From positions 186,001 through 250,000 of the forward strand of contig JAWKTN010000004.1 of assembly GCA_041399065.1 (NCBI GenBank): a stretch of 64,000 nt of DNA, written 5' to 3'. Below the pieces are notes generated by a model. It had not been told where the DNA came from and ran no database searches. It worked only from the letters and a program-made list of their open reading frames with translations. The DNA comes from JAGQPD01 sp020426865. Its GTDB lineage: Bacteria; Planctomycetota; Planctomycetia; Pirellulales; Pirellulaceae. How positions within the stretch are numbered: position 1 is the stretch's first letter; the number at the start of each line of letters is the position of its first letter. A program made the translations under genes and the position numbers. Shown here in pieces: positions 1 to 7,548 of this stretch.

Positions 1-81
1 AGACGGCGGACGTTGTGGCATGGAAGTATTCATCACCGATTGCTGATTTGTTGACGGGAGTGGTATTGGGAGTGGATTCCG

Positions 82-1317
82 TCATGTTGTCGCTCGCTGT
101 TGTTCGACGTGGGGGCAAGCATATTGCGAGTTTTCGAGGATGGCCCAGGCATCGTATTCGCGGCCGAGACAGGAGATTTCGCTTGCGCTGCCGATCGAGC
201 CGACGCCAAGGTCTTCGACGACTTCGGCCTTCAAACCGCTATGCAGGTAGACTCGTACTCGCTGCATGGCTTCCAGCAATTGCAAAGCAGGGACTGCGTC
301 GATCGTGGACGCGTTGCGAATTGCATGGTTGCGCGCCGAGGATTCCATCGCCGAGACGACTCGCTGCATTGCAGGACCGGGATGACGATCGATCTGGCTT
401 GCCACCACGATCGCTCCACCATCGTCGACGATCCGCAGGGCCGCATGGATGGTACGAGCAAAGTTGTCCCAATTCTGGCATTGTGCGTTGCCGGAGATTC
501 CGGCAACCACCAGCCCGACTTTGCTAGGGATCGTGAAATCCCACGCGGTTGATGACATTCGTTCGCCGTCCTGGGTTACGGCATCGACGTCGCCGGCCAA
601 GACGTGTAACAAGGTGTCGTTACCGCCGGGAATTACTTGCACCGTAAATCGAGCACCCAATAGCCATGCCGCCTCTTCGACCTCGCGGCGTCGTTGGTCC
701 AATCGCTTGGGGTGCAAGAGTGTGTCCGGTTTGGTGAATCGTTCTTGAGTGCGAGCATCGGCGAAGGTGGGGAAGATACCGGAGTACAATCCCAAGTTGC
801 CTAACCCCTGCCTCGGTTTAACGACACCTATGGGGATTGCCAAATCAGCGTCGCAGATGAGACGATTGATGTAGATCGGCTGGCCATCTCGTGATGTTGC
901 CAGATACTCCAATTGCGAAGGCTCGCTGGGGGTGTGGCCGGTGACCTTTATGTGTCGCCGCGCGCTCGGTGGTATAAGGCTCAAGAACCACTCGCCGCGC
1001 GGTTGAGGGTCGGCGGTTACGACCGTAATGTCTTCCGGTTCAGTGACTCCGTCCAGCAGCGCGCCGATTACGCCTGACAGCACCGCCGGTGCTTGAGGGA
1101 CGTCGCGGTCAAGTGCCAACACGATGCGATCGCCCGGAACCGTTGCCTGGTTGAGCGGTGGATATTGCAATGGATCGACCAGCGCGGCAGCGACCGCCGC
1201 CTCGGGATCGTCCAACGGTTCCCCAGCGGGCACGCCGGTCCGGAAAACCTGGACGTGCGCCCCCGCTCGTAATGCGATCTGTTGATCGTTCCCGAATCGA
1301 AGATGGCTCTCAGTCAT
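82..1317 (-). CDS. LarA-like (DUF2088) protein lacking catalytic ligands
   Basis: The 411-residue protein has the layout of the nickel-dependent lactate racemase (LarA) superfamily: an N-terminal DUF2088-like half with a conserved GDRIVLALDRDVP stretch (about residues 62-74) and a C-terminal half. In LarA the pincer-nickel cofactor and proton relay use His-x9-Lys-x15-His. Aligning around the segment IPIGVVKPRQG (161-171) puts Arg169, Ser179 and Thr195 at those three places, so I do not expect racemase activity of the known type. It is divergent from the gene at 1545. A second family member (27836-29113) keeps all ligands. The start is the ATG at 1317. Family assignment is fairly secure; the function of this degenerate member is unknown. 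Confidence 0.75.
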   Translation of the reverse strand: MTESHLRFGNDQQIALRAGAHVQVFRTGVPAGEPLDDPEAAVAAALVDPLQYPPLNQATVPGDRIVLALDRDVPQAPAVLSGVIGALLDGVTEPEDITVVTADPQPRGEWFLSLIPPSARRHIKVTGHTPSEPSQLEYLATSRDGQPIYINRLICDADLAIPIGVVKPRQGLGNLGLYSGIFPTFADARTQERFTKPDTLLHPKRLDQRRREVEEAAWLLGARFTVQVIPGGNDTLLHVLAGDVDAVTQDGERMSSTAWDFTIPSKVGLVVAGISGNAQCQNWDNFARTIHAALRIVDDGGAIVVASQIDRHPGPAMQRVVSAMESSARNHAIRNASTIDAVPALQLLEAMQRVRVYLHSGLKAEVVEDLGVGSIGSASEISCLGREYDAWAILENSQYACPHVEQQRATT

Positions 1318-1544
1318 AAGCGATGCGATCGAATCAAATGGTATCCAATGGATTGGCTCGGGGAGCGAAGGTGAGTCGTGGTTGACCCTGGCTTTTTTAT
1401 TGTATGCGTCGTGGGCCGACCAGCAACCGCGGTACCCCAGCGGCGAACGGGATAAAGGCGAGCTTTACGCAAGTGGAAAAATCCTGAATAATTGCCGGTC
1501 AGTGTGATCCCGGTTGAGGGATTGCTAGCAGAGGAAAGGACTCC

Positions 1545-4052
1545 ATGAAGCAAAAACGCAAGATAGCGCCTGATGTGCCGCGGCGTTTTCCCGGTCAGTT
1601 GGTCGTGGTGGCAACGGTCCTGGCATCATTGGCCGGTGTCGCGTGGCAGCAAGGGTGGTTTCCTCGATTGGCGCAATCGCCGATGACGCCACAAGCGATT
1701 GAATCCACTCAAGTCCGGGAAGCAGATATTGATCCACGGACAATCCTCCAGGAGATGATTGCGGCCTATCGCAACGTGAGGCAATATCGCGACCGCGCGA
1801 TGTTGCGATTGCGGACGGATCGTGGCGGACGGGTGACCGAGGAAGAGACAGTCGTCGTCACTTCGTTTTCACGACCCAATCGCATCGCATTGGACGTGCA
1901 TCAAGGGCCGGTGACGATCCGTTTGGTAAGCGACGGGAAGGTCGCCACGGCGCAGGTTAGCGATCCATCGATTCGCGACTTCGACCATCAAGTTGTCGAG
2001 CGGCCGGCACCGGCCAAGCTGACGGTGCCGGAACTCTATTCGATGACCGAGTACGTTGATCCGGCGCGGCCAGAGGAGTTGCGTAGTCTGTACATGGGGC
2101 TGCCGGTGCCTTTGAGTGTCGGCGCGCTGGAGTTGCTGTTAACCGAGAATCCGTGGCCGTTGCTACTGTCGTCTGATACGAAATTGAGCTGGGAGGGTGT
2201 CGTCGGATTGGGACAGCACAAGTGCCATGTCATCGGCGTATCGCACGCGTCGGGAGACTTACGGTTGTGGGTCGATGAGCGATCGCGAGTATTGCACCGT
2301 GTCGAATTGCCGAGAGAGACAGTTGAAGTTTCCCGGCCGACGAACGACGCGACGGAAAAATACACGGCGCAAGTGATTGTCGATTTTGAAGAGGTTCAGT
2401 TAGACGGGGGCGCGAGTGAAGGTGCCTATCGTCATCGTGTGCCGACGGATGCCCGGCAAGTGCGTCACTTCGTTCTGCCGCCGCAGGAAGATGTTCCCCA
2501 AGTCCTGGGCAAGCGGATCGGCGACTACTGGTTTACCGGGCTTGACGATCAGCAAGTGGGTAGTGAATCGTTGGATGGTCGATTGGCCGTTCTGGTGTGG
2601 TTCAACGACCATCCCGCCAGTGCGGCGGTGTTGCAGCAGATTCAGGCTGTGTTTGCTGCAGACGGACAAGAAGACGTAGCGTTTCTGGGGGTGTGCACCG
2701 AACCGATGACTGCAATGAGTCATCGCGATATCGAAAATCTCCGGCAGCGTTGGGGGCTCGAGTTTCGCGTCGTGCGTGACTTGTCAGCAGTGGGACGTGA
2801 TCTGTTTCACATTGACCGCGCCCCCACGATGGTCGTTCTTTCTCCTCAGCGCCAGGTGCAACTGTTCGAGGTTGGCGGGGATCAGCAGCTGCAAGTGCAA
2901 CTCCCCGTCGTGCTCGACAAACTGCGAGGTGGCGAGCGATTGGCAGACGCGTTCATGGAATATGTTCGGCAACAGCAGGTTGACTATCAGCAACGGTTGG
3001 CCGCCTCCAGCGTGAAGGCGCCTGTCGCTGCGAGTCCCAATACCGAGGCGGCCATCGCCCCAGCGACCCTTCCGCAGCAGATGATGCTCAAGCTGATGTG
3101 GGAATCGAAAGCATGCCATGATCCGGGAAACATCTGTGTGCATCGCATCGCCGCCGTGTCTCAGTTCCTCGTCAACGATGGTTGGGACGGCATTGTGCGA
3201 CTCGATCGGCGCGGACGTGTCTTGGGCCGTTATACGTTAGCATTGCCCGAGAATTCCGGTGTGCAATGGTTGAGAATGGACACCGACAGTCAAGGGCGGA
3301 CGTTCGCCCTGGCGCTGGCTCGGCGCGCGCAACAGCTGTTTTTGTTTGACGAGGCCTGGCGGCTGGTCGCGACTTACCCGCATGCCGACCGAAAACATAA
3401 CGGCATTGACGATGCACTGCTTGCCGATCTCGATGGTGACGGACACTTGGAAGGTTACGTTGTGTTCGCGGGACCCGACGGTATCGAACGAATCGACCTC
3501 CGTGCACAAAAGCTCTGGGCTAACCGCATGATGGATGGCACATCGTCCATCGCAACTGTCGAAGGAGACGGCAAGCGAACGCTACTTGCGACTGGGGCAA
3601 GTGGCAACGTTGTGCCGCTGGGTGCCGATGGCCGATACGGAACTGCCATTGCCGTTGGGAGTCGAGCTGTCTTTGGGTTGCATGCGTCGGTCTTGGATGA
3701 TCTGGGACGTCAATCACTATTAGGATTGTCGTATACCACCTCCGGCGATCTGCTGGCAATTGGACTGTCTTCAAAACTTCAGGAACAATGGACCTATCCG
3801 TTGCCGTCCGGTGCGTTTGCCAATCAACTGCAGTTCGTCACGAGCGTTGCGCTGGGAAAGGATATCTACTGGGGAATCGCCGCCCCCGACGGATCAATCC
3901 ATGTGATCCGCTCCGATGGCGGCTTCCACGATCATTTTGCATTGGGAGTACGCGTTGATGGAATTCAAATGGCTGACAACGACGGTCGATTGATGCTGGT
4001 CGTTAGTAACCACGGTGCCGTACACGCGTATGAGCTGTCCTTTCCCCAGTAA
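1545..4052 (+). CDS. Exported LolA-like / thioredoxin-like / beta-propeller protein
   Basis: The 835-residue product starts with an uncleaved-looking membrane anchor or signal (residues 18-35). Residues about 65-300 resemble the LolA/DUF2092-like beta sheet domain found in planctomycete exported proteins (outer-membrane lipoprotein-sorting type fold). Residues about 325-470 resemble an AhpC/TSA-TlpA thioredoxin-like domain, but where WCxPC is expected the sequence reads VWFNDHPAS, so no redox cysteines are present. The last 300 residues contain repeats with DLDGDGHLEGYVVF and similar strands, consistent with an FG-GAP/VCBS-type propeller. A GAGGAAAGGA Shine-Dalgarno sequence precedes the ATG. 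Probably a periplasmic binding or scaffold protein; specific role unknown. Confidence 0.8.
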   Translation: MKQKRKIAPDVPRRFPGQLVVVATVLASLAGVAWQQGWFPRLAQSPMTPQAIESTQVREADIDPRTILQEMIAAYRNVRQYRDRAMLRLRTDRGGRVTEEETVVVTSFSRPNRIALDVHQGPVTIRLVSDGKVATAQVSDPSIRDFDHQVVERPAPAKLTVPELYSMTEYVDPARPEELRSLYMGLPVPLSVGALELLLTENPWPLLLSSDTKLSWEGVVGLGQHKCHVIGVSHASGDLRLWVDERSRVLHRVELPRETVEVSRPTNDATEKYTAQVIVDFEEVQLDGGASEGAYRHRVPTDARQVRHFVLPPQEDVPQVLGKRIGDYWFTGLDDQQVGSESLDGRLAVLVWFNDHPASAAVLQQIQAVFAADGQEDVAFLGVCTEPMTAMSHRDIENLRQRWGLEFRVVRDLSAVGRDLFHIDRAPTMVVLSPQRQVQLFEVGGDQQLQVQLPVVLDKLRGGERLADAFMEYVRQQQVDYQQRLAASSVKAPVAASPNTEAAIAPATLPQQMMLKLMWESKACHDPGNICVHRIAAVSQFLVNDGWDGIVRLDRRGRVLGRYTLALPENSGVQWLRMDTDSQGRTFALALARRAQQLFLFDEAWRLVATYPHADRKHNGIDDALLADLDGDGHLEGYVVFAGPDGIERIDLRAQKLWANRMMDGTSSIATVEGDGKRTLLATGASGNVVPLGADGRYGTAIAVGSRAVFGLHASVLDDLGRQSLLGLSYTTSGDLLAIGLSSKLQEQWTYPLPSGAFANQLQFVTSVALGKDIYWGIAAPDGSIHVIRSDGGFHDHFALGVRVDGIQMADNDGRLMLVVSNHGAVHAYELSFPQ

Positions 4053-4363
4053 GGAATTGCGCAGAAGACGCAACGCAGACATGTTACACCTCGCCACAAC
4101 TCCTTTTGGGGGAGAAGGTTAGGGTGAGAGGGGAGCAGCCGAACCGAGGTTTTGTCGGACTGCGAGAGCGGTGCGCGCACTGCTAGCCATCCATCCCACT
4201 TCCAATCCCGCTTCCCAACGATTGCCTACCGGTCAGGAAAGCTGTAACTGCCATGGCGGTTATTCGCAGCTAAGGCAATGTCCTCGATTTGACTTCTGTA
4301 CCGCGACGATCATGTACAACACGGATAACGTCTAAAATGCATTCCCGCGTCATGCAGGACCTA
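4053..4363. other. Intergenic region with an interspersed-repeat-like segment
   Basis: No gene was seen. Positions 4089-4136 hold the segment containing GGGGGAGAAGGTTAGGGTGA, a word I recall as a widespread intergenic sequence in planctomycetes and some proteobacteria. The rest should contain the promoter of the following Cys-rich gene. Confidence 0.4.
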
Positions 4364-5143
4364 ATGATGAAAACGTTCACAATTCGTATTGCAGTTGTAG
4401 CTGTCGTCCTGTCGTGCTGGTCGGACCTCGCGTGCGCCAACGACAACGCCGTCTTGACTCGCATCCCTCCGGCAGAAACGGAACAGGTCGCACTGATTGA
4501 TGTGGCACTCAGCGACACCGGGCAAATGGCCGGTAAGTTGCTCAGTGCCGAAGGAACCCCACGCGGCAACGTTGCCGTTGCTGTGTTGTATAACGGCCAG
4601 GAGGTGGCGCGAACTCAGACCGATGAGCAAGGGCAGTTCGGCATTTCTGGACTGCATGGCGGCGTCCATACATTGATGACGGCCGACGACGACCAACAGA
4701 CGTGTCGACTATGGACCAAGGGGACGGCCCCGCCAGCGGCAAGTAGCGAGGTTCAATTAGTGCAACACTGTGGTCGCGCCGGCGCGCGGTGCGGATGCGG
4801 ACGGGCGCATGGGCCCATTAACTGTTGCCCGTCATGCCAGTGCCAATCGTGCCCCTCCGGCCGCTGCCGGGCAATCGGGAAATGCGACGGTTGTCATGGG
4901 CTGGGGCTGCAATGCGTCCGCCGTGGACGTGTCCTGGCGGTAGGTGGTGCTGCGTTGGCCGTCATTGGCATTGCTAGTGATGACGACGGAAACGGCGACC
5001 CCGAAATCGTGGCCGCTGACGCGCCTGCGCCTGCAGCCGCGGCTGCTGCCATGATTGTACCCGCTTCGGTAGGTGCCGGTCAGATTTCCAGCATTGCCGA
5101 TGACGATGCTGCCCTGGCAACACCATCGGGTGTGGGAATTTGA
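4364..5143 (+). CDS. Secreted Cys-rich protein, tandem paralogue 1
   Basis: About 259 residues. The chosen ATG at 4364 has an AGGA at 4356-4359 and gives a signal peptide ending near DLACA-ND. Residues about 40-120 look like a carboxypeptidase-regulatory-type beta sandwich (GQMAGKLLSAEGTPRGNVAV, then GQFGISGLHGGVH). This is followed by a dense cysteine cluster, CCPSCQCQSCPSGRCRAI then CDGCHGLGLQCVRRGR, and a hydrophobic stretch (LAVGGAALAVIGIA) that may anchor it. The next gene encodes a paralogue with the same order of modules. In-frame ATGs at 4337 and 4352 are alternative starts. The cysteine spacing suggests disulphide or metal binding; the function is unknown. Confidence 0.75.
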   Translation: MMKTFTIRIAVVAVVLSCWSDLACANDNAVLTRIPPAETEQVALIDVALSDTGQMAGKLLSAEGTPRGNVAVAVLYNGQEVARTQTDEQGQFGISGLHGGVHTLMTADDDQQTCRLWTKGTAPPAASSEVQLVQHCGRAGARCGCGRAHGPINCCPSCQCQSCPSGRCRAIGKCDGCHGLGLQCVRRGRVLAVGGAALAVIGIASDDDGNGDPEIVAADAPAPAAAAAAMIVPASVGAGQISSIADDDAALATPSGVGI

Positions 5144-5217
5144 AAATTGAGCCACTTGTCGCTTTGGCATCCGTTGACCAAGACGCCCTCTCAGGCCTCG
5201 CCCCTCCGGAGATCAAC

Positions 5218-5862
5218 ATGCGGGATTCAGTGATTCGGGCATTCGCGGGCTGTGCATTTCTGGCCATTCATGTATTGAATGCCACGGCAGAAAGTCAGTC
5301 TCTTGGTAAAAATCACGGCGCCAGCGGGGACGGAAATACCCAAATTCAAGATGTTGGCCTCACAGAAGATGGACGACTGATTGGTCGGATTGTCGATAGC
5401 CGCCGTGAAGAAGCTCCGCAACGATCGGTGTTTTTGTACTACAATGGCTGCCAAATTGCCAAGACAGACTGCGATTCAAACGGCAACTGGCAGTTTTGCG
5501 GACTCCATGGTGGCATTCACATAATAAAACTGTCCGACGGTACGGAGCGAGTTGTTCGGTTGTGGACGGCTGGTGCCGCTCCGAAGTCGGCAACCGGCGA
5601 TGTGCGATTGGTTGGTTGCTTCATGAATGTGGCTACGCGCCGCCAATCAGCGATCACTCCAGATTGTTGTCCATCTTGCCAATGCCAGTCGTGCAATACG
5701 GGGCGCTGTCGAGCGATTCAAGCGTGCGATGGTTGCCAAGGACTGGGGCTTCAATGCGTTCGGCCGGGTCGTGTCGTCGCGGTCGCTGCCGCATCAGCCG
5801 CGGTAATCGCGCTTGCCGTTGAGGCTGACGCCGATTCGACCCCCGCCATTTCAGAACCGTGA
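5218..5862 (+). CDS. Secreted Cys-rich protein, tandem paralogue 2
   Basis: The 214-residue protein starts at the ATG at 5218 (CGGAG upstream), which gives a signal peptide ending near ATAES. An in-frame TTG at 5140 overlapping the upstream stop would add 26 residues and spoil the signal peptide. It repeats the architecture of its neighbour: a beta-sandwich segment (GRLIGRIVDSRREEAPQRSV, GNWQFCGLHGGIH), then CCPSCQCQSCNTGRCRAI and CDGCQGLGLQCVRPGR, then a hydrophobic Ala-rich segment. The near-identical Cys motif shows tandem duplication. The pair is probably co-transcribed, with a 74-nt gap. The function is unknown. Confidence 0.75.
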   Translation: MRDSVIRAFAGCAFLAIHVLNATAESQSLGKNHGASGDGNTQIQDVGLTEDGRLIGRIVDSRREEAPQRSVFLYYNGCQIAKTDCDSNGNWQFCGLHGGIHIIKLSDGTERVVRLWTAGAAPKSATGDVRLVGCFMNVATRRQSAITPDCCPSCQCQSCNTGRCRAIQACDGCQGLGLQCVRPGRVVAVAAASAAVIALAVEADADSTPAISEP

Positions 5863-5866
5863 TTGG

Positions 5867-6142
5867 TCAATTCGATCGTTCGTCGGTCTGGTCGTCCTGA
5901 ACCGTACGACCATTGTCATCCGCAGGGGTCGATTCCGTATTTGTTTCCGGGGGGCATTGAAGCGGTAATTCTGGGGTGTGGGATTGAGTTGATTCATCTT
6001 TCCACCGTCCTGCATCGCGCAAGGCCTTTCGGAGTAGATACTCGATTTGACCGTTGATACTGCGCAATTCGTCATCGGCCCAGCGTCGTAACGCTGCCAT
6101 GATCCGAGGATCCGTACGCAAAAGGAATGAATCGCGCGGCAC
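5867..6142 (-). CDS. Ribbon-helix-helix (Arc-type) DNA-binding protein
   Basis: The 91-residue protein begins with a short basic strand (SFLLRTDPRIMAALRRWAD) and a helix pair (LRSINGQIEYLLRKAL), the layout of Arc/MetJ ribbon-helix-helix repressors; this fold binds DNA as a dimer through the N-terminal strand. The C-terminal 40 residues are acidic and probably disordered. The start is GTG at 6142 with GGGAG 6 nt upstream; a longer reading in another frame was discarded. It lies 48 nt downstream of the SPFH gene on the same strand, a pairing I have seen repeatedly in other genomes, so it may regulate or be co-expressed with that gene. Confidence 0.75.
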   Translation of the reverse strand: MPRDSFLLRTDPRIMAALRRWADDELRSINGQIEYLLRKALRDAGRWKDESTQSHTPELPLQCPPETNTESTPADDNGRTVQDDQTDERSN

Positions 6143-6190
6143 GTGTGACTCCCAACTCGTGCGACAAACATCATGTCCGCCCGCGGTGAC

Positions 6191-7150
6191 CTAGTTATGT
6201 AAAGTTCCCGTATTGACAACAGGTTGAGTGTGACGATCGCTACAGAGGACAACCAGCAAATTCGACACCATGGCCGCTCGCCGTTCGTCGTCTAAATCCA
6301 CAATCTGGTCGCGCGATAGGTGATCGAGCGCCATCTGCACCATTCCGACCGCTCCCTCGACGATCTTGGTCCGAGCCGCCACGACCGCCTGTGCCTGCTG
6401 TCGCTGCAACATCGCGGCTGCAATCTCGGGCGCATACGCCAAATGACTGATACGGGCCTCGATCACTTCCACCCCCGCCTTGTCGAGCCGTTCTTGAATG
6501 TCGTCTCGCAATTGATCGCAGACTTCCAGCGTGTTGCCTCGCAATGACACCTCGTGGTCTTCGCTGTCGTACGGATGTCGGCTCGCCAAATTCCGGAGTG
6601 CCGCTTCGCTCTGAACCGCAACAAAGTCCTCGTAGTCGTCGACTTCAAATAACGCCTCTGCCGTATTGACCACCTTCCACACAACGACCGCCGAAATCTC
6701 AATCGGATTGCCGTCGCGATCGTTCACCTTCGAGGGCCTCCCCGATGACCGCGTTCTGTGCTGCAAGATCTTTCCCGCCGCGTCCTTCGTCTCTGGAGTG
6801 GTGATCGATCCGGTCTCAAAGTTTCGGACCCGAAGCGATAGATGCTTCTTGCTGAAAAACGGATTCACCCAATAAAAACCCGATTCAACGACCGACCCGC
6901 GGTATTCACCAAACAACAACAAGACCCGAGCACTGTTCGGCGCCACCGCCAAGAATCCGAACAACATCAGAATCCCAGCAAGAAACGCCAGAATCGACAG
7001 AATAATCACGATCACCGAAGGGTCCCGACTCGCCTGCTCCGCCGCGACCAACGACCAAATAAAACAGATCGGTCCCCCCACCAAAAGCGTAAGACAAACC
7101 GCCAACGGCCCCCAACCACTTGACGCCCGGTATCGCTTTTCCGCAATCAT
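6191..7150 (-). CDS. SPFH (band 7/stomatin-like) membrane protein
   Basis: 319 residues. Two hydrophobic segments (about 15-37 and 45-70) are followed by an SPFH/band 7 domain (AVAPNSARVLLLFGEYRGSV through ISAVVVWKVVNTAEALFEVD) and a helical region with the typical VIEARISHLAYAPEIAAAML and AQAVVAARTKIVEGAV stretches. SPFH proteins oligomerise on membranes and organise microdomains or proteolysis. The N-terminus faces a 180-nt AT-rich region likely to hold its promoter. It is followed by the ribbon-helix-helix gene. Family assignment is firm; the substrate or partner is unknown. Confidence 0.9.
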   Translation of the reverse strand: MIAEKRYRASSGWGPLAVCLTLLVGGPICFIWSLVAAEQASRDPSVIVIILSILAFLAGILMLFGFLAVAPNSARVLLLFGEYRGSVVESGFYWVNPFFSKKHLSLRVRNFETGSITTPETKDAAGKILQHRTRSSGRPSKVNDRDGNPIEISAVVVWKVVNTAEALFEVDDYEDFVAVQSEAALRNLASRHPYDSEDHEVSLRGNTLEVCDQLRDDIQERLDKAGVEVIEARISHLAYAPEIAAAMLQRQQAQAVVAARTKIVEGAVGMVQMALDHLSRDQIVDLDDERRAAMVSNLLVVLCSDRHTQPVVNTGTLHN

Positions 7151-7320
7151 CGGTCAATTCCCCCCTTTTACCAAGTAAAACTCCTCACATCCACCGCCAT
7201 CACTAACAATCCGGTCCCCAAAAAGCGCGCCCCATCATTCTCCGAACGATATAATATTAATATAGATATGATATCATTTCGAAATCAATCGGTCAAGCGT
7301 GGGATAGCTCAGCCACGCAT
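7151..7320 (-). promoter_or_regulatory. AT-rich promoter region of the SPFH gene
   Basis: Positions about 7245-7285 are strikingly AT-rich against the local GC-rich background and include the palindrome ATGATATCAT (7267-7276) and TAATATTA. It lies directly upstream of the SPFH-RHH pair, so it is a likely promoter and possible operator for the ribbon-helix-helix protein. This is inference only. Confidence 0.35.
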
Positions 7321-7374
7321 CGCGCAACGATGGCGATTCGCACAAGTGCTATTCGCCTGGCGCCGTCGTCTTTT

Positions 7375-7449
7375 CATCATCCTGCCCCCGATCGTCCTGC
7401 CTTCTTCGGGACGCATGGGGGAGGCAGGATGATGAGGGGCAGGACGATG
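7375..7449. repeat. Four-unit interleaved inverted repeat (hairpin)
   Basis: CATCATCCTGCC (7375-7386) is the exact complement of GGCAGGATGATG (7423-7434), and ATCGTCCTGCC (7391-7401) is the exact complement of GGCAGGACGAT (7438-7448). The two arms (7375-7401 and 7423-7449) also pair end to end at 23 of 27 positions. The unit ATCRTCCTGCC thus occurs four times, two per strand. It lies between the SPFH promoter and the 3' end of the U32 gene. It resembles the intergenic palindromic repeats common in planctomycete genomes and could act as a terminator for the U32 gene. Confidence 0.7.
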
Positions 7450-7548
7450 TGCGCTGTGGTATTGGGGGCGGCTCGCCATTTCCGCCAGGGGATTCGTCGT
7501 TTAGCGCAACCGCTGCATTCCGTGCTCGCGGCAGGCCTTGTGCCGAGA

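Noticed and set aside
1314..1553. 79-codon frame between the LarA-like and propeller genes
   Set aside because: It covers the divergent promoter region, has no ribosome-binding site and no known domain.
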